A stretch of DNA of 64,000 nt from BOG-908 sp965198825 (GCA_965198825.1 CBDAQB010000003.1:1674001-1738000), one strand, 5' to 3'; positions 26,701 through 36,086 are shown, counted from the stretch's first letter. Notes: generated by a model from the sequence alone, not told the origin. Program-made: numbers and translations.

Positions 26701-26732
26701 ACAGGGCGGGCGTCATCGACAGCCCGCCCTGT
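26701..26732 (+). terminator. Hairpin with 11-bp perfect stem downstream of the secreted protein gene
   Basis: ACAGGGCGGGC pairs with GCCCGCCCTGT around a 10-base loop, 18 bases after the stop codon. There is no U-tract, so it may be an intrinsic terminator without a tail or an mRNA 3' stabiliser. Confidence 0.55.
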
Positions 26733-27000
26733 ACCCTCCGATGCCTTTGCTGGCGCTAGTGATGAGGAGGGCCGGCATCGGCCGGTTTCGGCTCACGTCG
26801 CCGTTTAACGGCGGCAGTTCGTTCTTCAGGTCCTATAGAGCTTCATCAGTTAGTCTCGCCAAGCGCCGGCTCAGAGTCGCTGAAGCGCAGCTTCTCAAAC
26901 ACGCGCGTTCGCTGCGCAACGTCGTCGGCAGCAGCTTGCCGGTCCTCGATGCAAAGTAAATGCGCGGTTACAGCTGGCTTGGGAATAGATGACGATGTCC
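26733..27000. other. Intergenic stretch without recognised gene
   Basis: A 72-codon arginine- and serine-rich plus-strand frame (26741-26959) has no motif or ribosome-binding site and is not accepted. Nothing else is recognised between the terminator and the diguanylate cyclase gene end. Confidence 0.5.
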
Positions 27001-28167
27001 TTAGCCGCCGGGCGCGAGCGCGCGTTGCTGGACGTCGCGACTCCCGTCTGCGGCCGTGTCGTAGGATGCCACGCCGCTACCCTGCCGTTTCGCCCTGTAA
27101 AGGGCCCGGTCGGCACAGGTCGTAAGATCATCGAGGTTGCCGTAATCCGCGGAGAATACGTACCCTACACTCGTGCCGATAAGAATCTCGTGGCCATCAA
27201 TCCTGTAGGGCTCGGCCACGTCGCGGACGATTCGCCGAGCCAGCATCTGAACCTCAGTCGGGTGGCGCACCTCCGTTTGCAAGACAACAAATTCGTCGCC
27301 GCCCAGCCGCGCGGCAAAGTCGCTCTTGCGTAGGACGTTTTGCAACCGGGCCGCGACGGCGACCAGCAGGGCATCGCCGACGGGATGGCCGTGGAGATCG
27401 TTGACCGACTTGAACCGATCTAGGTCGAGACAAAGTAAGGCAACACCACCATATCCGGACCTGGACGCGTGGTTTTCAAACGCTTCGCGCAAGGCGAGGC
27501 GATTGCCCAACCCGGTAAGATGATCGTTGCGCGCCAAGGTCGCAAACGTGCTGATTGTCGTGATGCGTGTGGAGACTAGCCGGTAGCGGCCGATGATAGC
27601 GTGTATTCCACCAGCCAGAAAGACTGACAAGAAGAACCCAAGTATCGGTCCTGTCAGGTGCGGCTGACGAATGGTCGCAAAAATCAGCGGAACGGTCGCG
27701 ATGGCGATGCTGGGAATGCTTATGCGGGGTCGAACCGCCAGGCCAGCTGTGACGCCCCCGCCGTAACCGAAGACCAGCGCGACGACGACGGCCTGAATGT
27801 CCACACTCGATTTTGAGTAGGCCGCCGTTGAAAAAACCCCGAAGCAAACGGCAAATCCCAGATAACAATAAGCGAAATGCAGCTCCATCTGGCGGGCCCG
27901 CACACCGGTCAAAGCTGGATCGCGAGCCGCTCTTCGATAACACAACAAAATGGCGACGCGACCGAGAACGGCAGTTGCGCCGGCGACAAAGATGCTGATG
28001 AGAAGCGCATCTGGCTTTTCAGAGACGACTAGAAGCCCGGCGATCATGAAGCAAAGCGCCATTATGATCGTTGGCAGCAAAGTGTCGAACAGATCACGAA
28101 TTAATTGGACGTACGTCTGCTCCGGTAGCTCCGATTTAGACGTTAGGAAACCACTTCCGCCTTTCAT
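27001..28167 (-). CDS. Membrane diguanylate cyclase (GGDEF)
   Basis: From the ATG at 28167 (AGGA 5 bases upstream) the protein has about 388 residues; a frame open 74 codons further upstream has poor-quality sequence. The N-terminal half holds about six hydrophobic segments (LLPTIIMALCFMIAGLLVV, SIFVAGATAVLGRVAILL and others), a MASE-like membrane sensor. The C-terminal domain has RLGGDEFVVLQ and an RxxD product-binding I-site five residues before it (RKSD). It should therefore make cyclic di-GMP and be product-inhibited. It is divergent from an EAL phosphodiesterase gene across about 220 bases. Confidence 0.85.
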   Translation of the reverse strand: MKGGSGFLTSKSELPEQTYVQLIRDLFDTLLPTIIMALCFMIAGLLVVSEKPDALLISIFVAGATAVLGRVAILLCYRRAARDPALTGVRARQMELHFAYCYLGFAVCFGVFSTAAYSKSSVDIQAVVVALVFGYGGGVTAGLAVRPRISIPSIAIATVPLIFATIRQPHLTGPILGFFLSVFLAGGIHAIIGRYRLVSTRITTISTFATLARNDHLTGLGNRLALREAFENHASRSGYGGVALLCLDLDRFKSVNDLHGHPVGDALLVAVAARLQNVLRKSDFAARLGGDEFVVLQTEVRHPTEVQMLARRIVRDVAEPYRIDGHEILIGTSVGYVFSADYGNLDDLTTCADRALYRAKRQGSGVASYDTAADGSRDVQQRALAPGG

Positions 28168-28387
28168 TGTCCTATTCTTGGATGATTGCGCGACTGGATT
28201 ATTGCTGAGGTTGTAGGTCGCGAAATGCCTTCTCTGGTTTGTAGGCCAACGGTGCTTAAGCTTCGTTGAAGAGAACTCAGGAACCGGCTTCCTTCCGCAC
28301 ATCTTCCAGCCATGCCCCGTTCTCTCGCGCCTGGCGATAAACGTCGCGCGCATCGAGTCAAGACGGCGGCGATTTAGCACACCGGTC

Positions 28388-29323
28388 ATGGTTCAAGGCG
28401 TTCGAGAGTGCGCCAAAGTATCTTTACAACTGGAGATTGCGCCGGTTTCTTTTCTGATGCAAGGTCAAGCGGTGACCCACCTGCAGCCATCCATCCGCTC
28501 GGCCGTCGTCCAGCAGCCCAAACCGGCGCCTGCGGGGTGGGCGCAAAGCGGGTCGAAGCTGCCTTCAGGCTGCCAGGGGTGCAGGGGCGACATCGCGAGC
28601 TTTCCGTTCACGATGGCCTTTCAACCGATCGTTGACCTCGAGAACTGCCGGATCGATGCTTACGAGGCTCTCGTGCGCGGCCCGAACGGCGAAGGTGCCA
28701 GGCATGTGCTTGACCAGGTGAACGGCGCTAATCTCTATGCCTTCGACCAGGCTTGTAGAGTGAAGGCTATAGAGTTGGCGGCACGTCTTGGTGTCGATCG
28801 TCAGCTGAGCATCAACTTCCTGCCCAACGCGGTCTACGAGCCGCGCGCGTGCATCAAGGCGACGCTTGAGGTGGCCTTGAGGACTGGTTTCGACCCTCGT
28901 CGCCTGACCTTCGAGATTGTCGAGACGGAGGCGATTGCGGACACCGGGCACCTGCTTCGGATCATCCACGAATATCGCCTACAAGGTTTTAAGATCGCAT
29001 TGGACGATTTCTCGACCGGCTATTCCGGTTTGTCGCGGCTGGCGGAACTCAGGCCTGATATCATCAAGATCGACCGGGCCCTGGTCAAGGACTGCGACCG
29101 GGATCAGGTCCGCCTCGCCATTGCGGCTAGCGTCATCGCCCTTGGGCAAGCGATAGGGGTCAAAACAGTCATCGAGGGCGTGGAGACAAGAGAGGAGGTC
29201 GATGCCTTGCGCGGCGTCGGAGCCAGGTTCATGCAGGGTTTCTTTTTCGCAAGGCCGATGTTTGAAGGTGTCTGCAACGATGTGGACATTCAATCCAAGG
29301 TCGAAATCCGCCGTTCAGTGTAA
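28388..29323 (+). CDS. EAL-domain cyclic di-GMP phosphodiesterase
   Basis: The 311-residue protein is an EAL domain with a short N-terminal extension. The key motifs look active: FQPIVDLENCRIDAYEALVRG (EAL), SINFLPNAVYEP (metal-binding N), TFEIVETE, LDDFSTGYSGLS (the DDFGTGYSS loop with G-to-S and S-to-G changes), IIKIDRALV and IEGVET. A start at 28457 (MQGQAVTHL) is an alternative that would remove 23 residues. Divergent pairing with the GGDEF gene suggests joint control of one cyclic di-GMP output. Confidence 0.85.
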   Translation: MVQGVRECAKVSLQLEIAPVSFLMQGQAVTHLQPSIRSAVVQQPKPAPAGWAQSGSKLPSGCQGCRGDIASFPFTMAFQPIVDLENCRIDAYEALVRGPNGEGARHVLDQVNGANLYAFDQACRVKAIELAARLGVDRQLSINFLPNAVYEPRACIKATLEVALRTGFDPRRLTFEIVETEAIADTGHLLRIIHEYRLQGFKIALDDFSTGYSGLSRLAELRPDIIKIDRALVKDCDRDQVRLAIAASVIALGQAIGVKTVIEGVETREEVDALRGVGARFMQGFFFARPMFEGVCNDVDIQSKVEIRRSV

Positions 29324-29923
29324 TAATGTAACCACAAACTCACTAGAAGCTACATTTTAACCGTGGGTCAATATCTCCGCGCCAAAAGGAAAATTCACTT
29401 AGTGCGTGGGGGGCTGATGCAGATACGATTGCTGAGACAGGAGCGCTTGGCGGCGACCACTCGTCATTGTCGGTAACAATGCCATAGTTGGTGTTGTCCA
29501 GGCCTAGCGGGCGGAGTCACTCGCAACCGCGCCTAACGCTAGCCTCAGCGGCTACTTCAATCCTGCGCACGTTATACTCGCCGTCGATTGAAGGGTTTTC
29601 CGTGTTTCGTGGCGCCGATCAAGCAGGCCGTCCTAATGAACTTCCCATTGACGATGTATTATCTGCCTGTGCACCGGCATTGAAAATTGCCCCCATCCAT
29701 GCCTGGGAAGCAGCACGCTGGTTAAGTTAGCCTTGTCCTATGCCGCATGTCAGACGAGTTCTGGGCATCCGAAGGGGGTCATTATTGGGCGCCGATGGGG
29801 GTCAAAGTTGGATGCTGATTGACACATTGCAATTGACAGTGGTGGGTACGTCAGCTTCCGGAGTGAGGGTGGAGGGTTGGCAGGGTCGATGCCGTTGGTG
29901 CACGCAACTCCCGAAAAGGTCCA
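29324..29923. other. 600-base stretch with no recognised gene
   Basis: Frames up to 80 codons occur on the plus strand but lack ribosome-binding sites and motifs. No tRNA, repeat or terminator with a clear tail is recognised. Confidence 0.5.
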
Positions 29924-31252
29924 CTAACTTCGGCGCCGAAGCATTACAAAGTCCTGCAAACCCGCGACGGCATCGACAATAGCCAGGATTTCGAAATACT
30001 CACCCCATCGCTGCACGATATAAGGACGGCTGTGCATGGCGGCCCGGTAATAATCCTTGTCTGCAATAACGTCGTCTAATGCCCCGTCGCGTGACAGGTC
30101 GAGGTAGCCCTGCTCCTGCACTTGGCGATAGAGCGCCGGTGGAAAACGATTATAGGCATATTGCGTCGGGCCCTGAACCGAAAGAAAGAGCATCGCGCCC
30201 GGCCTAGTGATCCTCCGCAGTTCAGCGAGCCACTTCCACTGATCGTCTTCTTGCAGATGGGTCATTACTGAAAGGCCAGTCACAAGATCGAACTCACCAT
30301 CTTCGAACATCGTCGGCGGTCGCAGCGGCACTGTCTCGAATCGTGCACCCGCATAGGCAGTGCGGCACCAGGCGATGTTGTCAGGGTCAATGTCCGCACC
30401 GGTCACTTTGCAGGATGTCTCACCCAGCATGTAGCGGGTTACCCTGCCTGCCCCGCAGCCCCAGTCGAGGATGCGTGGGAAGTCCTGCCAGCCAAGGCCC
30501 ATCTCGCCAAGTAGGTTCTCGATATTCTTAAAGATCATGGCGCCGCCCATGGCGAAGCGGGTGACGTCGGTGTCTCCAATGACTCGCTTGATGTTCGGCA
30601 CAGGCGGAAACAGGAAACGCTCAAGGGATGGGTTCTTGAAGTGGATCGCCTGACGCCAGTTCGTCGGAACATACTGTCCGGTCGGTGAAGCATCAAACCG
30701 CCAGAACGCGGCAGCGCGAAGCTGGTCTAGGTGTTGGGTCATCGTCATGCGAGTTACAAAGCCCATGCCTTGGACTTCGGGAAAGCGGGAGGCCAATTCG
30801 GGGTCGAGAACTGGGTATTCGACCCGATCGAAGCGCATGCCGTTTACGAAGAACGCCATGTTGTCCGTGAGGCCCTCAGGTGCCCCAGCATAGCCTTGCA
30901 GCGACAGACCATCGGGCGTCATAGCGATAGCGCCAGGAAGAAACGGCATGTGGCGCAGCGCGGCACTTTGCATCTCACGGCCCGTTAAACGGTCGAGTTC
31001 CGCCAACAACGGCACCGGACCAGCTGTAGGGGAAGCAGCAACAGTCGCAGTAGGGCCGGGACGTGGCGTTACCGACGCTTTGCTTGCAAGTCTCGACTGC
31101 TCCGCGCGCAGCAGCTCATGCTCGGCCTGCAACGAGGTGCTCTCGCCAGCAAGACGGCCTACCTCGTGGTTGAGGGTGCGCACGGCCTCATGCAGCCGTC
31201 GCGCCGGGGGAAAGAGGAGGGACAGGCGAGTCGCAAGCGAGGGCTTCTGCAT
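29924..31252 (-). CDS. Class I SAM-dependent methyltransferase with N-terminal coiled coil
   Basis: The 442-residue protein begins with a basic/hydrophobic start and a coiled coil (residues about 18-60: EAVRTLNHEVGRLAG, AEHELLRAEQSRL). A linker rich in P and A follows, then a domain with FVNGMRFDRVEYP, and a Rossmann methyltransferase with RILDWGCGAGRVTRYM (motif I), VTGADIDPDNI and FDLVTGLSVMTHLQ. The target is unknown. Methyltransferases with long coiled coils often sit in cell-surface glycan loci, but no other such gene is adjacent. It is divergent from a second methyltransferase gene across 311 bases. Confidence 0.75.
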   Translation of the reverse strand: MQKPSLATRLSLLFPPARRLHEAVRTLNHEVGRLAGESTSLQAEHELLRAEQSRLASKASVTPRPGPTATVAASPTAGPVPLLAELDRLTGREMQSAALRHMPFLPGAIAMTPDGLSLQGYAGAPEGLTDNMAFFVNGMRFDRVEYPVLDPELASRFPEVQGMGFVTRMTMTQHLDQLRAAAFWRFDASPTGQYVPTNWRQAIHFKNPSLERFLFPPVPNIKRVIGDTDVTRFAMGGAMIFKNIENLLGEMGLGWQDFPRILDWGCGAGRVTRYMLGETSCKVTGADIDPDNIAWCRTAYAGARFETVPLRPPTMFEDGEFDLVTGLSVMTHLQEDDQWKWLAELRRITRPGAMLFLSVQGPTQYAYNRFPPALYRQVQEQGYLDLSRDGALDDVIADKDYYRAAMHSRPYIVQRWGEYFEILAIVDAVAGLQDFVMLRRRS

Positions 31253-31563
31253 AGAAGTAGTCGGCTCCGTTCTAACTTGGTCGAGGACGCTGGACTATGC
31301 GCCGAGTTTTCGGCCGTGCAACGCATCTACAACAGCCTGTGGACATGGACGCTGGGCGAGCCCCTGCTGCCCGGCAAAGTTCCATCAGCTGCATGCAGGC
31401 ATCTATGTTGTTTCCGCGCCCAAGATCAAGCAAGGCCAGCAACGTCCCGTCGAAGCCGGACGCGCCCGCGCGCCTCTGCTCGCGGCCGTGTGTTTCCCAA
31501 CGTCAACTAGTATGTTGGATGCGGCCATGTTAGGCCATTTTGGCTTCGGGAGTGATTCTATCG
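31253..31563. promoter_or_regulatory. Divergent intergenic region between two methyltransferase genes
   Basis: It contains no gene and must hold the promoters of both genes. I could not assign -35/-10 elements with confidence. Confidence 0.3.
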
Positions 31564-32589
31564 ATGGCCGAGCTCATCTTGCCGCCAAGCTTTCCCAGGC
31601 CATCCGTTTCCAGAGAGCTATCTCCCTTCGACACGATGCACGATGGGCGCGACGGCCATTATCTCGAGGTCGGCATATCGGCGCTTCAGGCGATCGAGGC
31701 AGCGCTCGGTGGTGTGCCTGTGCCATCCAGCATCCTTGACTTGCCGTGTGGGTTTGGCCGTGTCGCCCGTATGCTGCGCGCAACCTACCCACAAGCGGAG
31801 CTGACTGTCTGCGATCTCGACCATGCCGCTGTCGATTTCAGCAAGCGCGCGTTCAATGCGCGAGGCGTCTATTCGACGGCAAATTTTCGGGATCTGCATC
31901 TGGGCAGCACGTTCGACCTAATTTGGGTGGGATCGCTGCTGACGCATCTGCCCGAGCATCAAACACGACAATTTTTTGACTTCGCATTGCGCCACATGGG
32001 TCCTAATAGCCGCCTTGTGATAACGAGCCACGGGCAATATGTGGCGGAGCGGCTACGCATCACGACCTACGGGCTGACGGAGGCAGCGGCTTGCGGACTG
32101 CTCGGCCAGTATCTGGTGAATGGCTACGCCTACCGAGGCTACGGCGGCAATCCGGAATACGGCATATCGCTCGCCGTGCGCGCCTGGTACGAGACGCTGT
32201 TCGAAGGCAGTGCGTTGCGCCTGGAAAGTTACGTCGAACAGGGCTGGGACAGGCACCAGGACGTACTTGTGATACGGCGGGCGTCGCGCGGCGGTTCGCA
32301 GGCTCACGACGTCGCGCGAATGGAACGCCCTTTCGAGCGCTCGAACGTGCCCTTGCCGTTGCCTGGCGTTGATCAGGACGCTCTGGATTGCGCGAGTCCG
32401 GCAGGCTTCGACGAGGCTTATTACCGGCAGCACTCCCCCGATGTTGCCGCCGCGGTCGACCAGGGGGTTTTCGCCTCAGGATTGCAGCACTATCTCGCCT
32501 ACGGCTGGCGCGAGGGCAGGCCACCCTTCGACCCGGCTGCAGCCTATACGGAAAAGGCACCGCAATATCGCAATGCTCCTCCAGGCTGA
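31564..32589 (+). CDS. Class I SAM-dependent methyltransferase with a C-terminal YYxxxxPDV-type repeat
   Basis: From ATG 31564 (MAELILPPSF) the protein has 341 residues. Motif I is SILDLPCGFGRVARML, followed by ELTVCDLDHAAVDF and FDLIWVGSLLTHLP. After about residue 270 comes FDEAYYRQHSPDVAAAVDQG and HYLAYGWREGRPP. This 40-residue unit (F-x-x-x-Y-Y-x-x-x-x-PDV ... HY-x-x-G-x-x-EGR) is also seen in glycosyltransferases and secreted enzymes of alphaproteobacteria, suggesting shared targeting or a carbohydrate role. The GGGAGTG upstream is a distant ribosome-binding site. The target is not deducible. Confidence 0.75.
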   Translation: MAELILPPSFPRPSVSRELSPFDTMHDGRDGHYLEVGISALQAIEAALGGVPVPSSILDLPCGFGRVARMLRATYPQAELTVCDLDHAAVDFSKRAFNARGVYSTANFRDLHLGSTFDLIWVGSLLTHLPEHQTRQFFDFALRHMGPNSRLVITSHGQYVAERLRITTYGLTEAAACGLLGQYLVNGYAYRGYGGNPEYGISLAVRAWYETLFEGSALRLESYVEQGWDRHQDVLVIRRASRGGSQAHDVARMERPFERSNVPLPLPGVDQDALDCASPAGFDEAYYRQHSPDVAAAVDQGVFASGLQHYLAYGWREGRPPFDPAAAYTEKAPQYRNAPPG

Positions 32590-32665
32590 CTATCGAGCTT
32601 AGCTCAAAGCGATTACGAGAAAGCCTACTCATACGGGCATTATCGACGACAAGGCTTTTCGATGA

Positions 32666-33161
32666 TTATGTGAGGGTGCGTTTTCTGTCCTCTTGGTTGC
32701 TCAGGAACAACCAGGCTTTGAGCAAATCCATTTGCCGCACGTGCGACCTTTTGGCTCCAACCTCACGCTCCAGGTGCTCCACTGGCACCCATCGTCCCCA
32801 CGTGTTGTTCGGCTGCAAAGCGGCCCCGCTGCTTCTCTGGCCACGTGTAGATGCCGCCTTGAGGGCCTGAACCAAAGGCCCAGTGCTTGAGCCTCAGCAT
32901 CGAAACGGTGATCAGATCGTCCGTGTTGAGGAAATAAAGCAGCAGCAGGTCGGCGCGGCGGTGACCAGCCAGCCCGGCGTAGAGCCGCGCTCGTGGTGCT
33001 GTCCGATCCTCGAGGTTCCTGTTCGACCAGGCCTCCAGAAAGAGATTGCCGGTCCAATGGCGCTCCACCTTGATCTCCAGGCCGCGCAGGGTGTCGGCGT
33101 CCGTGTTCATGAAGACACCGTCAAAGGGACCTTTGCATGGCGCGAGGCGCGCTCTGCCCAA
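32666..33161 (-). pseudogene. Frameshifted conserved hypothetical protein, possibly nuclease-like
   Basis: One minus-strand frame reads LEIKVERHWTGNLFLEAWSNRNLEDRT, RADLLLLYFLNTDDLI and GIYTWPEKQRGRFAAEQH. About 30 bases around 32815 then leave frame, and another frame resumes with NNTWGRWVPVEHLEREVGAKRSHVRQMDLL. Together they read like one protein of about 140 residues split by a frameshift. The pattern E-x-K-x-E ... G-L-F-E-W-S-N ... T-R-A-D resembles small phage-borne nuclease-like proteins I have seen, but I cannot name the family. It is non-functional unless a sequencing error caused the shift. Confidence 0.5.
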
Positions 33162-33165
33162 ATAG

Positions 33166-33197
33166 GATGGAGCACCACAAGGCCGCGGTGCTCCATC
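33166..33197. terminator. Hairpin with 11-bp perfect stem
   Basis: GATGGAGCACC pairs with GGTGCTCCATC around a 10-base loop. On the minus strand it lies beyond the broken glutathionyl-hydroquinone reductase gene and could end the transcript of the FMN reductase operon. No U-tract is seen. Confidence 0.45.
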
Positions 33198-33299
33198 GGA
33201 GAGGATTCCATGAAGGCGTTCACGGCACGTCAGGCGGATAACGCCAGGGTCGCGGCGGTGGCCCTAACAGGCTCCTGCGGTTTCGGGCGGCCCGTCGGC

Positions 33300-33690
33300 T
33301 CCACTGTATCCCACAGAACCGTTACGCTTACCCGACCGGTGTAATTCGAGTTCGCCCGCGTGGAGATCTAATGCAGGCATGCGCGCCGAATGGATCCGGA
33401 CGCACGCCCTCTCCCAGCGCGAACGTCCAGCCTTCATCGGCCATCAGCCAATGGGCGATCGACAAACCGATGATCGAGTTGAGCCCTTTAAGCCGGCGAA
33501 AGATCAGCGTGCGATGCGCCCACGGGCAGGCGAGCGAGGCGTAGAGATGGTAGCGGCCGGCCTGCGGCGGGAAACGGCCACCGGGCTCGATCCTGCCGTT
33601 GAAGGCCGCCCGCGGCCGCGCAAACGCGCCTCCCTGCGTAGGAACCGCCTCTTCCGCGTTGGTCCAGCGTCCCCCGATGAGCTGGCCCAT
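33300..33690 (-). pseudogene. Glutathionyl-hydroquinone reductase, N-terminal relic
   Basis: The frame starts MGQLIGGRWTNAEE and contains AGRYHLYASLACPWAHRTLIFRRLKGL. That is the thioredoxin-like N-terminal domain of Xi-class glutathione transferases, with the catalytic cysteine in CPWAHR. Near 33390 the frame is lost. A downstream frame has NYTGRVSVTVLWDT, the next conserved segment, and after that nothing of the roughly 200-residue C-terminal domain remains. The ATG overlaps the TAA of the FMN reductase gene by one base, so it was co-translated before decay. Confidence 0.75.
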
Positions 33691-34250
33691 TACGCGCCCG
33701 CGCGAAGGCGAAGTGTCCAGTCCCGCAGCGCTGTAAGGAGGCTGGCCACGAACTTTCGCGTGGCCTCGTCGGTGAGCCCGCCGCTCGCATCGAAGCGCGT
33801 GTGCGCCGCGCTGATCATGACCTCCGGCTTGTTAAGCAGATGCGCGTCCAGGTAGACGAACATTCGGCGCAGGTCATACTGCGCACGCGCCGTGCCAAGG
33901 GCGCCGGGGCTCGCACCCATGATGGCCACAGGCTTGGTGGCGAACGGCTGGGAATTTGTCCGAGACACCCAGTCGATCGCGTTCTTGAGCCCACCCGGAA
34001 CGGAGTAATTGTATTCCGGGGTCGAAATCAGCACGGCATCGGCGGATGCGATCGCGTGCTGCAGGCGGATGACGGCGGCCGGGAAAGCTGCGGCTTTCAC
34101 GTCCTCGTTATAGATCGGAATGTCGGCGAGGCTTGCCTCCACGATATCGACGCCGTCCGGAGCAAGCTCCGCAGCGGCGCGCAGGGCGGCAGTGTTGTAA
34201 GACCCGCTCCGCAAGCTGCCGGAGATGGCGCAGAATGTGAGTCCTACCAT
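33690..34250 (-). CDS. NAD(P)H-dependent FMN reductase (ChrR/azoreductase-like)
   Basis: From ATG 34250 (GGAG 8 bases upstream) the protein has 186 residues. It has the flavodoxin-like FMN loop SGSLRSGSYNTAAL at the N-terminus, then ADAVLISTPEYNYSVPGGLKNAIDWVSR and KPVAIMGASPGALGT. These are the hallmarks of the YieF/ChrR family of flavin reductases, which reduce quinones, azo compounds or chromate. It precedes a relic glutathionyl-hydroquinone reductase, so the pair once handled quinone stress. It follows the porin gene by about 130 bases on the same strand. Confidence 0.88.
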   Translation of the reverse strand: MVGLTFCAISGSLRSGSYNTAALRAAAELAPDGVDIVEASLADIPIYNEDVKAAAFPAAVIRLQHAIASADAVLISTPEYNYSVPGGLKNAIDWVSRTNSQPFATKPVAIMGASPGALGTARAQYDLRRMFVYLDAHLLNKPEVMISAAHTRFDASGGLTDEATRKFVASLLTALRDWTLRLRAGA

Positions 34251-34378
34251 GTCGTCTACTCCATTAGCGAGAAGCAAGTGACGGTCAGCGATTGACTCGC
34301 CAGCGCACTAACCTCGAAACAACCGAGATGTAAAACAAACCCGCCACCAACCGACATCATAACGCGAACCTTCCTCAA

Positions 34379-35758
34379 TCAAAGATGCACTGAAAACTCC
34401 GTCATGCCGAAATCCTGCGAGTAGGCTTTAGCCGACCGCAGGAACGCGCCTGGTTCGAAGTGGACGAAGGCTGCGGTCAGGTCCAGGAACTTGTTGATCC
34501 GCCACGTGGCCTCGATTTGCTGCTCAACACCCGAGAAGCGTTGCGAATTGCCGTCCGGCACGACGAGCGGAAAGGTTGGCGCGGCGTAGAACGCGTCGCG
34601 GACGCTGTACCTCCAGAGACCTTCCAGCGTGTAGTTCACCGTCACAGAATGGAACGGATGCAGGCCAAGCACCGCGCCAACCTGGATCAGGTTGGCTGGC
34701 GCCTCGATAGTTGCTTCTGTGGAGTAGGCGTAGTTCGGATAAAGCGCGTTGAACGTGTGGACGGTTCCGCCGCCGCCGCTTAGGATGTCGGTGCGAATGC
34801 CCAACCGCGGCGTCCATGGCGCTTTGAACGTCCAACCGGCGTCGGCATGCGCAGCCCACGCCAGCACATCCTGCGAGGCCAACGTGCCCACCTGCCCGAT
34901 GCAACCGATCGAACCGTCGAAGCCGTCTTTCGACGCGAGCAGGCGAAGCCCAAACGTGTGCGTCTGCTCCTTGCCTGCGTGCCGATAGAAGGCAACGTCC
35001 GGCATCGTGTCGCCATAATAGAACGCGGTGATTTTCACCGGGGCGATAAGCGCCGGCGATGCCGAAATATGCACACCCCAAAGTGTCTGTCCGGCCAGAA
35101 TACGGTCGTCGAAGTAGCCGGGGTCGACGCTCACAGGCTTGACGAGGAACGCGTCAATACGGGCCTCGGGCAGGACGTAGAATGACTGGAGGCCATCCCA
35201 GACCTGCCGGACATTCGGGCCGTCCCGCAGCCCAATCAACGCGCCCTCGTCATAAGCCATCTCAAAGCGACCGCCGCGGACCGTCAAATTTCCGGGGCCG
35301 GCTGCAAATGCGTAGTCGATAAAGCCTTGCGCAAGGTCGCCGCGATCTATGTCCGTCGGCAGCGGCCCTGACGCGCGTCCCGCTTCGGTCTCATTGCCAA
35401 GCTGAACGAACACCTGAAAACCGTCATAATGCAGATCGGCAAAGATTTGTAGCCGATGAAGGTCGTAGGCGTTCAGGCCCTTGTCTCTGTAGCCGAGCAA
35501 CGCGTTGCTGCTAACTTCAACGCGTTCTCGTAGATCGCCGCCGAAGGAGAGGTATTCACCTGTCGCGTCGCCAAGCGGAACGTATTTCAGATCGTCGTAA
35601 AGGTTTACGCGGGCGCCCTGCGCAGCGTATTGCGATACGTCGTCATCGTATCGGAAGGGAGAGCCCGCTTGCGCTCGCGCCTGCTGGTGCATCACGGCAG
35701 CAGCCAGAAACTGAAGCCCGATTCCGGCAACGAGGCCGCTACGCTTATTGCGCCCCAC
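34379..35758 (-). CDS. Outer-membrane alginate-export-family porin
   Basis: The frame is open from 35806, but GTG at 35758 gives a clean signal peptide (NKRSGLVAGIGLQFLAAAV, cleavage after ARAQA) and about 459 residues. The mature protein has YVPLGDATGEYLSFGGDLRERVE, LHYDGFQVFVQLGNETEAG and repeated amphipathic beta strands, ending FVHFEPGAFLRSAK...FSVHL with a terminal aromatic/leucine suitable for the BAM complex. These features match the AlgE-like alginate export family (PF13372), whose members are often uptake porins for aromatics or sugars. It overlaps the ABM gene by 14 bases and belongs to the operon facing the LysR gene. Confidence 0.85.
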   Translation of the reverse strand: MGRNKRSGLVAGIGLQFLAAAVMHQQARAQAGSPFRYDDDVSQYAAQGARVNLYDDLKYVPLGDATGEYLSFGGDLRERVEVSSNALLGYRDKGLNAYDLHRLQIFADLHYDGFQVFVQLGNETEAGRASGPLPTDIDRGDLAQGFIDYAFAAGPGNLTVRGGRFEMAYDEGALIGLRDGPNVRQVWDGLQSFYVLPEARIDAFLVKPVSVDPGYFDDRILAGQTLWGVHISASPALIAPVKITAFYYGDTMPDVAFYRHAGKEQTHTFGLRLLASKDGFDGSIGCIGQVGTLASQDVLAWAAHADAGWTFKAPWTPRLGIRTDILSGGGGTVHTFNALYPNYAYSTEATIEAPANLIQVGAVLGLHPFHSVTVNYTLEGLWRYSVRDAFYAAPTFPLVVPDGNSQRFSGVEQQIEATWRINKFLDLTAAFVHFEPGAFLRSAKAYSQDFGMTEFSVHL

Positions 35759-36086
35759 GCTCACGCGAGCCGACAAAGGCAACCCGATAGACGATCGGAT
35801 CCACATGCTCGGCGAGCGCCCCGACCTCCTTGATGTGTGCCTGTGCCGGCGCGCTGGCCATCATGGCATCGAGATCGGCTTTGCTATCCCACTGCACGTA
35901 ATTGACAACGCGACACCCATCCAGGCTTGCATGAACTGCAGCACCAATGAACCCAGTTAAGGACCGGGCATGCTGCTCGGTGAAGTCGCTGAGAGATTTG
36001 ACGACGTCGCCTTGCTTACGTGGCACGACAGTGAAGGTGTTGATTAACGTAAATATGTCAGTGGAGTCATTGATGACGACACGCAT
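35745..36086 (-). CDS. Antibiotic-biosynthesis-monooxygenase (ABM) domain protein
   Basis: From ATG 36086 the protein has 113 residues. TLINTFTVVPRKQGDVVKSLSDFTEQHARSLTGF, HASLDGCRVVNYVQWDSKADLDAMM and AHIKEVGAL form the ferredoxin-like alpha/beta fold of ABM domains, which oxidise quinone-like aromatics without cofactors or act as small dimer sensors. A longer frame upstream has poor-quality sequence. It sits between DUF2798 and the porin gene, whose start it overlaps. Confidence 0.8.
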   Translation of the reverse strand: MRVVINDSTDIFTLINTFTVVPRKQGDVVKSLSDFTEQHARSLTGFIGAAVHASLDGCRVVNYVQWDSKADLDAMMASAPAQAHIKEVGALAEHVDPIVYRVAFVGSRERGAQ

